Source: Fragum whitleyi (taxonomy: Eukaryota > Mollusca > Bivalvia > Cardiida > Cardiidae). Taken from it: DNA of 64,000 bases. Both the position numbers and the translations under genes were made by a program. How positions within the stretch are numbered: position 1 is the stretch's first letter; each line of letters starts with the position of its first letter. The notes below the pieces were generated by a model, which saw only the letters and a program-made list of their open reading frames with translations, had not been told where the DNA came from and did no database searches. Location: NCBI GenBank assembly GCA_948146395.1, contig OX411555.1, positions 39,511,065-39,575,064 on the forward strand. The letters are read 5' to 3'. Shown piece after piece: positions 9,987 through 19,306 of the stretch.

Positions 9987-12050
9987 CTAACGTGCGTAAA
10001 TTTGTCTACACTCCGAAGATAAATGATTGGTCAATCCACAATGAAAACAACGGGAATTTAAATTCCTACGATAATTCATTCTGTCTATTCTGTTTGCACG
10101 TGCGCTTTGAAAGTAATTGAGTTTAGTTTGCTCACAATCCTCAATTCGGTGCCCTTCTTGGCCACAGGAATAACAGCACAGGCGATAATACTTGATACTC
10201 GAAGAAATCTGTACATTTTGTTTCTGTCTCGGAGTTCGTTTTAGTATGGGAATGTAGTCATTGTAAGTTTTCAGTAGCACAGCTGTTCCTTTGTCTGATA
10301 AATGGATAAAATCTTTCCAATATAGGAGCGAATTCAGATTTAGTCGTTCACTCACTGATATGCAGGTTACACCATTGTCTTCACACAAGAAATTAATGTT
10401 ATCGTTCATGTCGTTGACGTCTGCATCTTTTCTCGGAGTTATTTCAGAAATGCATATTTTTGTCTTCGGTGACTTGGACTTTATATAGTCGATCATTTTC
10501 ACGAAGTCGTTCTCGATAGCCTCTTCATTTCTTCCCTCGGCGAGATCGTTACCACCAACTTGAACTATTACTGTTTGGTAATTTGTAAGCTGAACGTGTT
10601 CTAGCTTCCTTTTAATTTGCCAAACTTTTGCCCCGCGATTCGTCATAACGTCGACATTTGGGGCTAAACCTCTTTTATTAATCCGTTGAAGGATGGAACT
10701 TCCTATGATGAGGACTCTATCTGTTGTTTTATTTCGGTGATCTGTAGTATCGTTTTCATGACTTATTCTGTTCTTGTAATTTACTCCGGTGGGTGTGTCA
10801 TGGGTTGATTCTTTTTCTGTCTGCGTAAATGTATCGGTTGTTATTGTCACTTTCGATTTTCTGTTGTCTTTTTTCGGTTTTCCCTGGTCTAACCTGTCCG
10901 ATATTGACTGCAGTTTTTTACTGACAATTGTCGATACGCTTGCAAGTTCATTTTTTACTGTGTCTGTAGTATCATTAATATCCGCTATTTTCGACTGGAA
11001 TGTGTCAGATTGAACTTTACATAGATTCTTTATAGACACAATTTCATCTCTTATTCCGCCAACTGCCTTTGATGTGGAATGAATGTGAGTCAAAAGAATG
11101 TCCTTCACTTCGTGTATTTCTCGAAATAAGTCTTTCAAAGTAACGTTCGATAGAGTATCAGCGGCTTCATCTCGGTCTTGTACTTCAGAATCGGCGTTTT
11201 TCGATTGATTAGATTCGGTAGAATGAATATTTTGTATAGTCTCCGAATCCGATTCAGGCGAATTCACATCTTCTTCGACACGAGAAGTAGTTTGCTGGTC
11301 ATCGGTTGTACCAGTAGAAGAATGATCTGGTGTTTCTGGATATCTAACAAGGCACAGCTTTTTCTGTTTGTCAGTTGTATTCGTCGATGTACAGGAACTT
11401 GGACATGTATCGATGTTACGGCATAGTAGAAGGATAGATTTTATCTTCCTATTAATTTCCTCCACGGATATATTTGAAGTATTTAATGTATTTTCCATAG
11501 ACTCAAATATTTTCAACATGTGGCTTTGTGCAAATAGTGACGATTTTTTCCCATTTACTAAACTTGAACACCGTGTGTGATACATGTTAAAAGTATACAG
11601 ATGACCCTCATCGCTGTAAATCTTGTATATGTTTTCTGTATTATTTCCGCCTTTATCCGTTACCGGAATCTCAATACATTTCAAAGGGTTTTCCAACAAT
11701 GAATAAAACTTCTCCACTTCAATCTTAAATACCTCATAAAACCCAGTGTTAAACTCGAACTTTATACCTCCGCCCGTTTTTTCAATTTTGATTTCATCTC
11801 TGTCAGTATTTTTCAGTTTTTTCATCAACGATTTTTGTTTATTTAGCTCGTATGGCCTCTTTACAGCTGAAGAGATGTCCTCGGAACTCTTGAATCGCTC
11901 AACGATTTGCATCTGCCGCTTAAGTTTTTTGTTCATTTTTACTTCATATATACAACAGCCCTTCACAAGGCACAAATTCTTCACAGCCCAAAGTTTTATT
12001 TGCAAAGTTTTGTCTATATACACAACGACGTCAAGTTGAGAAAAATACAA
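9987..12050 (-). CDS. LINE ORF1: coiled coil, SGNH esterase and two CCHC knuckles
   Basis: Up to 687 codons. The first 38 residues look unlike the rest, so Met39 (ATG at 11936) is the likelier start. Layout: basic N-terminus; a Ser/Thr/Asp-rich stretch (about 215-300); predicted coiled coil (about 305-390); an SGNH/GDSL-type domain with IIGSSIL (about 447, catalytic Ser), VQVGGNDLA (about 497, block III Gly-Asn) and WKDFIHLSDKG (about 575, Asp-x-x-His); and two CCHC zinc knuckles, CYSCGQEGHRIEDC (about 626) and CFHCGLTNHLSSEC (about 667). ORF1 proteins of CR1/L2-type LINEs bind element RNA and often carry such an esterase domain, whose role is unsettled. Zinc knuckles after the esterase add nucleic-acid binding. 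The catalytic triad appears intact. Confidence 0.9.
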   Translation of the reverse strand: MYFSQLDVVVYIDKTLQIKLWAVKNLCLVKGCCIYEVKMNKKLKRQMQIVERFKSSEDISSAVKRPYELNKQKSLMKKLKNTDRDEIKIEKTGGGIKFEFNTGFYEVFKIEVEKFYSLLENPLKCIEIPVTDKGGNNTENIYKIYSDEGHLYTFNMYHTRCSSLVNGKKSSLFAQSHMLKIFESMENTLNTSNISVEEINRKIKSILLLCRNIDTCPSSCTSTNTTDKQKKLCLVRYPETPDHSSTGTTDDQQTTSRVEEDVNSPESDSETIQNIHSTESNQSKNADSEVQDRDEAADTLSNVTLKDLFREIHEVKDILLTHIHSTSKAVGGIRDEIVSIKNLCKVQSDTFQSKIADINDTTDTVKNELASVSTIVSKKLQSISDRLDQGKPKKDNRKSKVTITTDTFTQTEKESTHDTPTGVNYKNRISHENDTTDHRNKTTDRVLIIGSSILQRINKRGLAPNVDVMTNRGAKVWQIKRKLEHVQLTNYQTVIVQVGGNDLAEGRNEEAIENDFVKMIDYIKSKSPKTKICISEITPRKDADVNDMNDNINFLCEDNGVTCISVSERLNLNSLLYWKDFIHLSDKGTAVLLKTYNDYIPILKRTPRQKQNVQISSSIKYYRLCCYSCGQEGHRIEDCEQTKLNYFQSARANRIDRMNYRRNLNSRCFHCGLTNHLSSECRQIYAR

Positions 12051-12451
12051 TTGTTTATCGTGACGTCAAAAAAACGCGCCATTGATTACAACGTCAACTG
12101 GTCCGTTTTATCGTTCAAATTACAAATTTTTTTAACGTAAACTGTTAATTTTTCACTATTTATTTCATATGGTGAAAAATGGAGTCACTTACTTGTGTTT
12201 CCTATCCCATTTCCTATATCCAGAATCCATTAGAAAAAGTTTCACTTGTCGTCGATGACGCGGGTATGAAAAAATTCAAATAACTCCTTGAAAAGATTTT
12301 CCTCCGAAATGAAATTTACTTCACTGTATGCATAATCGCATGACGAATTTAATGATCACATTTGTTGTTCCATTACTTCCACCGTAAAATTATCCACCAA
12401 AAAAAACTATTATTAACGTAACCCGTTCAAATTTTTAGTTGTTTACACTCC

Positions 12452-12466
12452 TGACGTCACTTCCGG
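12452..12466 (-). promoter_or_regulatory. Composite ETS/CRE site in the LINE 5' region
   Basis: On the minus strand this reads CCGGAAGTGACGTCA: an ETS core (CCGGAAGT) overlapping a full CRE (TGACGTCA). It lies about 43-57 nt inside the proposed 5' end of the LINE and about 400 nt before ORF1, where LINEs carry internal RNA polymerase II promoters. Another GACGTCA occurs at 12062-12068. Function is inferred from position and motif. Confidence 0.5.
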
Positions 12467-12734
12467 AAATGAGATGAAATCTTGGGAATGAGATGGAGGC
12501 GAAAGTTTGATTGAAATTAAGGGGGGGGGGGGAGTATTGTTATATCGTCAAATGGGACGAAAGTAACAAAACACTGAAACGAGCTTCTAATCGGCCAGTT
12601 GGTTTTTTTCTGTAAAAGTATTATTTTCCTTGGTTTTAGAACAATCCAAAAACGGCCTGTCATATGGAAATAAAAGATACTGCATTAAATGACTACAAAT
12701 ATGTTAAAATGTGGCAAATGCAAGGTGGCCGTTT

Positions 12735-13060
12735 AGAAGGGAGATAATACAATATCGCTCATTTCGTTCAATTTAGACGAAATAAGCGGTATTTATACCT
12801 TTCTTAAAACGTGCGCTATATCCAATCGTGCAATTTGAAATACACACTAGCCGAAGAAAGTGTGGAATAGTTTGATACATTTCAATGAAATGATATTCAA
12901 TGTCGATCAATGAATGATATCGAATCGTTTTTAACAATTTTGGGGCGTTTTGGAATGGTTGATGTGAGTGTTAGGAATGTATCAATGAATGGAGCGATGA
13001 GAGAGCGCTTAAGAATTGTTTAGATCGATGTGAATGTCAATTTCACGATGTTAATAACTG
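12735..13060 (-). mobile_element. Family A MITE, core variant 2, 5'-truncated
   Basis: Keeps the core (GGGAGATAATACAATATCGC then CGTTCAATTTAGACGAAAT) and a good right end (TGTCAATTTCACGATG then TTAATAACTG) followed by TA. The left arm is missing. Confidence 0.78.
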
Positions 13061-13139
13061 TAATTAAGTTTCAAAGTACCAAAAATGTTGAAAATTCAAC
13101 TTTAATGAAGCTGCATAAACCATATTTGGGACGCACAAC

Positions 13140-13305
13140 GCGATCATTTGGCCTATACAATAAATTTGACCTGGACGATACATTTGACAAAGACGATAGA
13201 CTTATACTATATAGACCGTCTATTACATGTAGGCCTAGATGATATATTTGACATAGACGATATTTTTGACATAGACGATATATTTGGCCTAGACGACAAA
13301 TTTGT
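13140..13305. repeat. Minisatellite, unit about 18-21 bp
   Basis: Degenerate copies of a unit like ATATTTGACATAGACGAT repeat across the interval; the clearest are at 13242-13300. The frame through part of it reads FDLDDTFDKDD, which follows from the repeat and is not evidence of a gene. Confidence 0.75.
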
Positions 13306-13320
13306 TATCAAGAAATATAT

Positions 13321-13538
13321 GTGACCAGTCATGCATAAGGGGCCATCTGGGAAATAAATATTTGAAATAAAAATTGGTTCCAGTACAGGTCACAAGAGGT
13401 CAAATTTCAAGAATTCTTCCTCGGAAAGCTAGTTTCAGGAATTCAACAAGTGCTTACTTAATACATCTTCGACCCTAGGTAGCCTGCGCAAATCGACACT
13501 TTACAAAATACCCAGATGACACCTTTTCGTTTGACGGG
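13321..13538 (-). mobile_element. Family B MITE, copy 2, diverged
   Basis: Left end GTGACCAGTCATGCATAAGG, right end CCTTTTCGTTTGACGGGTC. The inner palindrome is mostly lost (TTCGACCCTAGGTAGCCTGC remains near 13467). Confidence 0.78.
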
Positions 13539-13797
13539 TCATATATTTGAACCACCCCCGTCCCACCTCCCTTAAATCAATTTTTCTCTCGTATTCGACC
13601 CTTTTCGTACTTTACAGCATTTAAAAATGAATTCTGCCATTCGAGAATATCACTTTTATTCGCCGTATGATTCAGCTTTTGGATCTAGAAAGCCCTTTTA
13701 AATACAATTTACGTTGTATATATAAATTAGGGAACAGGCTAACAATAACAAATAATCTTCGATGAACAACAAAAATCTTGCAGCTATCGCTCATATA

Positions 13798-14230
13798 CAG
13801 TTAACAACATCGTGAAATTAACAAGGTGAATGCTTTTGGAATGATTTAGGAATGAAATTGAATGAGTGTGTGGAGCGAGTTTTGAGTGAATTTAATGGGA
13901 GGTAATCCTATATAGCAAATTTTGTTCAGGATGAACAAAATTAGCTATATTGATTACCTCACTTTAATAAAATATGTAACAAGTTCTATACATAACTTCC
14001 TATTTTTCAAGAATCTATGCGACGCTAACAATTTGAAAATGTCAGAGAAATCGCGATTTTCTCTATCAAAATCTGTTTTGAAAGACGTTGTTGGTTCTTT
14101 GTTTTGCAAAGGGTTTGAGCGTTTTTGAATGGTTTGAGTGAGTGTTTCGAATGAATAATTGGAGCGCTGAGTGAGCGATTTAGAATGGTTATGATTGAGG
14201 TGAATGTCAAGTTCACGATGTAATTAACTG
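13798..14230 (-). mobile_element. Family A MITE, core variant 1, complete, 433 bp
   Basis: CAGTTAACAACATCGTGAAA at the left, TTCACGATGTAATTAACTG at the right, TA on both sides. The core stem runs GGTAATCCTATATAGCAAAT to ATTAGCTATATTGATTACC around TTCAGGATGAA. Confidence 0.9.
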
Positions 14231-14559
14231 TAAAGAGAGTTATGAGCTTTTGGTCGTCCGCCGAAGATATCGACTTTTACGATTTGTCCCCAAGAAATAA
14301 CAGTTCGTTGTTGCACTCTAAGTTTCCGAAATAGGTTTGCTCTAGTGACAATAAAAACCGATTAAATGTAGCTTGATTTAATTCTCATTTGTTAATGGGC
14401 AATCTTTGTGACAATTGTAGCACTTAAGGCGTTGACCTATTTCGGAATATTACCAGAAAAAACGCTTGGTAGTTAAGGATAGATTTAGCGTTTTAAATTT
14501 AAGAAGTACATATTTCATGGCTTTATGTTAGAATATGATCGGTTTTGGGCTTAGAAATA
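14231..14559. other. No recognisable feature
   Basis: Short gap between two family A copies. No frame or repeat recognised. Confidence 0.35.
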
Positions 14560-14988
14560 CAGTAAGTTGCATCGTTAAATTGACATTTATCTCAATCAAA
14601 ACCATTCGAAATCGCTCACTCAACGAATCATTCATTCATTTTTAGCACTTACTAAAGCCATTAAAAGCACCGAAAAAAATAATAAAGAACTACATTCATT
14701 CAAAACAAATATACCTAGAGAAAAAAATGCGATTTCACTGACTTAATCGAAATTATAAGCGTCTGATTGGTTATTGAAGATTTACGAAACTATTTATAGA
14801 ACTTGTGTGCATTTCTTATTGAAGGGAAGTAATACGTATCGATAATTTTGCTTATCCCGAAAAAAAGTAAGCGATTTTGGATTTCCTCCCTTTAATTTCA
14901 CACAATATACACTCATCGCACTTATTCAATTTATTCCAGAATCTTTCCAAAATCATTCACCTTGTCAATTTCACGATGTTGTTAAATG
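14560..14988 (+). mobile_element. Family A MITE, core variant 1, complete, 429 bp
   Basis: Left terminus diverged (CAGTAAGTTGCATCGTTAAA), right terminus TTCACGATGTTGTTAAATG, TA on both sides. The core is worn (CGATAATTTTGCTTATCCCG). Confidence 0.86.
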
Positions 14989-15416
14989 TACTATTCACTT
15001 TTATACCGATTTTCACATATCGAACCGAATACGTTTGATTTTTTTGTATTTAAACTATATGAAAGATACGTTGTAAAAATACAATAACTCACCAAAATCA
15101 AGTCGAAAATCTCATGGTTGCCCTTGGTTTGTAACGGATTCCTGAAACGAAATTGGGATTAGAATTTGTATAATAAATCAGGGGAAAGCCAAAGATTCCA
15201 AAATACCTGGAGGAACCGACTCAAAAATCTATATAGTGTGGAAAAACAAAAAAAAAAAAAAAAAAACCAACAACAACAAAAAACAAAACAAAAATGATAC
15301 ACATGTATTTAAAGCACCGAAGCATAAAATATTTTCAATTACAAAAATGATATTGTTTATCATTGATCGAACCAGAATATTCACACTTGCGCTATATGCA
15401 AAGTCCGGAGTCTTAA
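14989..15416. other. Gap with an A-rich run
   Basis: Contains a long A-rich stretch (about 15245-15292, A-runs with CAACAACAAC). No gene seen. Confidence 0.4.
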
Positions 15417-15855
15417 CAGCAAGTTAAATTGTGAAATTGACATTCGCCTCAATCAAAACCATTCTATATCGCTCACTCGGCGTTCCATTAATTCATTCCA
15501 AACACTCACTCAAACCATTCAAAAACGCTCAAACCCATTGAATGATATAGAATCAACAAAGTCATCCAAAATAAATTTTGATAGAGAAAAATCGCAATTT
15601 CACTGACATAATTCAAATTGTTAGCGTCTCATAGGTTCTTAAAGAAATAGGAGGCAAAGTAAAGAACTTGTATGCATTTTTTTTATTAAAGGGAGGTAAT
15701 CATTATCGCTAATTTTGTTCATCCTGAAAGAAATTTGCGAAATAGAATTACCTCCCATTAAATTCACTTAAAACTCTCTCCACACACTCATTCCATTACA
15801 TTCCTAAATCATTCTTAAATCATTGAACTTCTCAATTTCACGATGTTGATAACTT
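15417..15855 (+). mobile_element. Family A MITE, core variant 1, CAGCAAG-type left end
   Basis: Starts CAGCAAGTTAAATTGTGAAA and ends TTCACGATGTTGATAACTT. The TA at its right end almost directly abuts the next copy, which has the same orientation and the same CAGCAAG start. Confidence 0.85.
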
Positions 15856-16128
15856 TATCAGCAAGATAACTTGTGAATTTGACATTTACCTCGATCTAAC
15901 CATTCTTTATCAGCGCACCATTTGTTCATTTCAAATACTCACTCAAACCATTCAAAAACGCTCCAAAATTATCACAAACTCATCAAAATTGTTATAAACG
16001 ATCGACATTTCATTCAATTGGTCAAATCTTTCCATGATTTTATTGGCTGGTGTGTGCTTTCAAGTGTTTCATTCGTCATTGAAGGTACTCTAACACAGTA
16101 GTACGTCATTTTCAATAAGTGTGTGTGT

Positions 16129-16146
16129 GGGGGGGGGGGGGGGGGG
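16129..16146 (+). repeat. G18 homopolymer
   Basis: Follows a short (GT)n and sits where other family A copies have GGGAGGTAAT, so it looks like a slippage expansion of the palindrome stem. G4-forming potential is high. Confidence 0.9.
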
Positions 16147-16283
16147 ATAAAATTATCACCAATTTCGCCCAATTGAACAAAATTAGTGATATTGGATTAC
16201 CTCCAGTTATTTTTATTCCAAACTCGCTCCTCCCACTCATTCCATTCATTGACAAATTAATCAAAAATCATTCCAAAATTCAT

Positions 16284-16543
16284 CAAGCTCAGTTGGTAGA
16301 GCATCGGACTTCAAAACCATAGAAGGTAGATCACCTGGGTTCGATACCCAGGCTGGCACACTTACAAAACTAATTATCTTTCGCGTGAGACGTTAAACCG
16401 AGGGTCCGTTAAAGAACCATGGCAGATATCAGCAGTAGTTACGTCATGTATCCTTGCATTATCCCCCGAAACACCTTACTGTCTTCTTGGTCGTCGGTCA
16501 AGTGGGATTATGCTGCGGTAGCGATGTTAAATAAACGTAAAAA
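16284..16543 (+). mobile_element. tRNA-derived SINE nested in a family A MITE
   Basis: The head holds RNA polymerase III boxes: A box AGCTCAGTTGG (16286-16296) and B box GGTTCGATACC (16338-16348), with a good T arm. The 5' acceptor strand is missing and the anticodon stem does not pair, so it is not a working tRNA. The body continues through GTGAGACGTTAAACCGAGG (about 16385-16403) and ends GATGTTAAATAAACGTAAAA. AAAAT(T)CA before and AAAATCA after the insertion look like the target-site duplication. Confidence 0.78.
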
Positions 16544-16755
16544 ATCACCTCGTCCATGTCACGTTGTTATTGACTTTTTATCTTATAACTATACAACTAT
16601 CCGTGTGATAACAACCCATATGATATTTTTTTATGATATCACATAGTTATTTTTAGAACAATGATATAATGCAGTTATTTTTAGAAACTTGCATTTCAGT
16701 TAGAAACTGACATCGACGAAAACAAGACAAATAAAGGTTATAAGATAAATATAAT

Positions 16756-16890
16756 ACATACTTAGTGTATTGTATGTAAAAAATATCTAACTCGGTTGTG
16801 AGAGTTGATAATTGTCGAGACAGAGCCTCGACAATGATCAATTCTCCCAACCTCGTTAGATATTTTTTCATATAATACACTAAGTACGTA
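16756..16890. repeat. Long hairpin (family H), arms about 63 bp
   Basis: The arms run from ACATACTTAGTGTATTGTAT through AATATCTAACTCGGTTGTGA to AATTGTCGAG, then reverse after a short ACAGAG loop as CTCGACAATGATCAATTCTC through AACCTCGTTAGATATTTTTT to TAATACACTAAGTACGTAAT. Only a few mismatches. Probably a palindromic MITE. No second copy seen in the window. Confidence 0.82.
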
Positions 16891-17557
16891 ATATATATAA
16901 CTATGCACTTTCAACATAAAATTTTGATATCACAATGCTTAGCTGTCTAGTCTCTTTTTGTTTGTGCCGCGTGAATATATGAGTATGTGAACATGTTGGA
17001 AATGTCAAGTACATGCTTATTTTATTTGCGTTTTGATATTCTTAAAGTAGAACATATTTTGTTGTGGCGCAGAACACACTCTGGTGCGCGTAGAACACAA
17101 TTTATCTGTTATGATCATACTTTGATTCTTATTAATGGTGCAACAATAGCTCTTCAGCGTTTGAAGTGGCGTAAAGTGTTTGTGGATTGCCTGGAGAAGA
17201 GAGCTTAATATTTTCAAGAGAGATCGTTTGGAGAGGTTTTCTGAGTGGAAGTGCATTTTGTCTTGAGCTTTATTGATTGATCGCATTATTATCAGTATTA
17301 CTTTCATATCAATATTCACAGCTCCTCTATCTTTTTGTACATGGTGTTCATTATGGATGTAGTGCATTTGTAGAACATCTATTGCCCGATATACGACAAT
17401 CTAGAAGATGCTTCTAAATATTTAGAAGCTTTTATTTATCGTTGGACTATCAAATCCCTATAACATTAGCTGATTTCAGCTGAAATAACTACGTTTTTGT
17501 CACCCAACGTCGCTATGCATAACAATTTATACTCTAAAATATTTTAAGCGTATCCTA
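16891..17557. other. No gene; family E-like fragment near the left
   Basis: ACATGTTGGAAATGTCAAG (about 16990-17008) resembles one terminus of family E without its partner. Overlapping open frames of 73 and 116 codons on opposite strands (16987-17208, 17017-17367) show no domain. Confidence 0.35.
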
Positions 17558-17869
17558 CAGTTAAGAACATCGTAATATTGACAAGATGAATGGTTTTGGA
17601 ATCATTTTGGATTGAAATCGAATGAGTGTGTGGAGCGAGTTTTGAATGAAATCAAATGCAGGTTATCCAATATCGCTAATTTTGTTCAGGATGAACAAAG
17701 TTAGCGGTACGTTTTTACCTCTCTATAGTAAAATATACGATCTTTTCTGTTTGTGTGTCTTTGTAGACCAATCAGACACTTTAAAATCCACACCAGCAAA
17801 TAAAATCGTAGAAAAATCTGAGCGATTAGATTTGAATGTTGATCGATTTGCAGCCGATTTACTTATAAA
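17558..17869 (-). mobile_element. Family A MITE, core variant 1, right arm lost
   Basis: TA then CAGTTAAGAACATCGTAATA at the left. The core (GCTAATTTTGTTCAGGATGA) is present. The right terminus is missing where the next copy starts. Confidence 0.8.
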
Positions 17870-18040
17870 CAGTCAGTTACATCGTGAAATTGACATGACG
17901 AATGTTTTGGAAATTATTTTTTAGTGAAATTGAATGGTAGGGATGATCGAGTTTTGAATGACACTAGATTGATCGAGTTTTTAATGAAATTAGAGGGAGG
18001 TAATACAATATAGTTAATTACGTCCAAATAGAAAGAATGT
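17870..18040 (-). mobile_element. Family A MITE, left part only
   Basis: CAGTCAGTTACATCGTGAAA followed by the arm and AGAGGGAGGTAATACAATAT, then AATTACGTCCAAATAG (a variant 2-like core). It stops at the TA of the next copy. Confidence 0.7.
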
Positions 18041-18041
18041 A

Positions 18042-18453
18042 CAGTTGACAACACCATGGAATTGACAAGATGAATGATTTTGGAATGATTTAGGAATGAA
18101 ATGGAGTTAATTTATAGGGAGGTAATCCTATATCGCAAATTTTGTTCAGGGTGAACTAAATTTTCGATATTGATTGCCTCCCTTTAATAAAATAAGCATA
18201 CAGGTTCTATACCTAGCTTCCTATTATTTAAGATTCTATGAGACGCTAACGATTTAAAATATGTCAGTGAAATCGCGCCTTTTCTCTGTCAAAATTTATT
18301 TTGAATGACATTGTTGATTCTATATTTTTCAATGGGTTTGAGCGTTTGTGAATGGTTTGAGTGAGTGTTCGGAATGAATGATTGGAGCGCTGAGTGAGTG
18401 ATCTAGAATGGTTTAGATTGAGATGAATGTCAATTTCACAATGTTGTTAATTG
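18042..18453 (-). mobile_element. Family A MITE, core variant 1, complete, 412 bp
   Basis: CAGTTGACAACACCATGGAA at the left, TTCACAATGTTGTTAATTG at the right, TA on both sides. The core is intact apart from a few changes. Confidence 0.88.
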
Positions 18454-18599
18454 TATCGATATTTTATCGCCTCTCATTAAAAAAAAAGAAAAAAAAATAC
18501 CTACTTTTCTTTAAAAAGAGATTTGAGTGTCTTCGTGGTCGCTTCCATATCAACAGGTACTATTTAAGATAAGGAAGATTGTGTTCGATATAAACGGAA

Positions 18600-18765
18600 T
18601 AGTTAAGCATTGCGAACGATTCTGGGTAGTTTTAGTATGATTTCGGAGTGTTTTTGAACGTTTTGAGTAAGTTTTTTAACTGATATGGATAGAATACCGA
18701 GCGAGCGATTCAGAAAGGTTTTGAACGGGTTGATTTTCCATTTCACGATGTTTTTACTTGTATAA
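18600..18765 (-). mobile_element. Family A remnant (right arm)
   Basis: GAGTGTTTTTGAACGTTTTG through GCGAGCGATTCAGAAAGG to TTTCACGATGTTTTTACTTG followed by TA. Strongly diverged. Confidence 0.6.
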
Positions 18766-18854
18766 AACATGATGTGGTAAACAGATAAAATATTTCAAAG
18801 ATACTTTTGAATAGTATGAGACTACATGTACAGAAGTCAAAGTGGAGATGTGAA

Positions 18855-19060
18855 ATTTGTCTTTATTAGCTAGTTAAAGAAATAATTAAATAGATCAATC
18901 CACGAGGCGAAATGTTATATGTTTTCTCAAATTACAACTGCCGATATGAGATTGTTATTTCTGAAAATCAAGTTAAATTCTCATTCACGAGTGATATTTT
19001 CTGGAGACTGCATTATATCAACTATACGATAATTCACAAAAGACGGTGATTTAAATGCAG
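18855..19060. repeat. Dispersed repeat, pairs with 39335-39565
   Basis: CCACGAGGCGAAATGTTATA, TTAAATTCTCATT, GAGACTGCATTATATCAAC and AAAAGACGGT occur in the same order in both places with moderate divergence. No terminal repeats seen. Confidence 0.72.
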
Positions 19061-19141
19061 TTCATTGCATTTTTCTCCGTGTAGAGGATACGCCAAACTT
19101 TTAAGAAATTACACGTTTCATTTATTTTTTAAGTTATGTCT

Positions 19142-19306
19142 TTAAGGCAGTGGACCCGTAATAGTTCTGCAACGTTTTGGGAGAAATGAACTTTAACAGT
19201 GTAAACCGAGGTTTCCTAATGATTTTCATTTGAAAACCTCGGTTGACATTGTGAAAGATCATGAGTTCCGAAATGTTGCGGAACATTCACGGGTCCACTA
19301 CCTTAA
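19142..19306. mobile_element. Family C palindromic MITE, copy 1, 165 bp
   Basis: Runs from TTAAGGCAGTGGACCCGTAA to TTCACGGGTCCACTACCTTAA. The arms stay complementary to the centre (AACCGAGGTTTCCTAATG / CATTTGAAAACCTCGGTT), so the whole element can fold as one hairpin. Confidence 0.85.

Larger units (their letters stand above)
6475..12508 (-). mobile_element. Near-complete CR1/L2-like LINE
   Basis: About 6 kb of non-LTR retrotransposon on the minus strand, in order: 5' untranslated region (about 12508-12051), ORF1 (12050 or 11936 to 9987), ORF2 endonuclease (9890-8685), ORF2 reverse transcriptase (8674-6782), 3' untranslated region (6781-6508) and an (ATT)11 tail. There are no LTRs, protease or integrase. 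An ORF1 with an SGNH esterase and zinc knuckles, together with an APE-type endonuclease and no RNase H, points to the CR1/L2/Rex1 side of the LINE tree; the exact clade needs a tree. The 5' end is inferred: TTGAAATTAA (12510-12519) resembles TTGAAATAAAATTG beside the tail, as target-site copies would. One A-run indel is the only coding break I see, so insertion is probably recent. Confidence 0.88.
15859..16574 (+). mobile_element. Family A MITE, interrupted by a SINE
   Basis: Starts CAGCAAGATAACTTGTGAAT. The left part runs to about 16283 (ATTCCAAAATTCAT). The SINE follows, and the expected right arm resumes at about 16540 as AAAATCACCTCGTCCATGTC then ACGTTGTTATTGACT. The core lost its G-rich left stem to an 18-G run. 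Confidence 0.78.

Noticed and set aside
10291..12039. Plus-strand open frames opposite LINE ORF1
   Set aside because: They are antisense shadows of ORF1 with no domains of their own.
6782..12050. Endogenous retrovirus or LTR element
   Set aside because: No LTRs, protease, integrase or RNase H; the APE-type endonuclease and (ATT)n tail identify a non-LTR LINE.
13140..13305. Asp-rich repeat protein (FDLDD units)
   Set aside because: The peptide follows from an 18-21 bp minisatellite whose frame is soon broken by a stop.
16286..16363. Possible functional tRNA gene
   Set aside because: The A and B boxes and T arm are good, but the 5' acceptor strand is missing and the anticodon stem does not pair. 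It is the head of a SINE.
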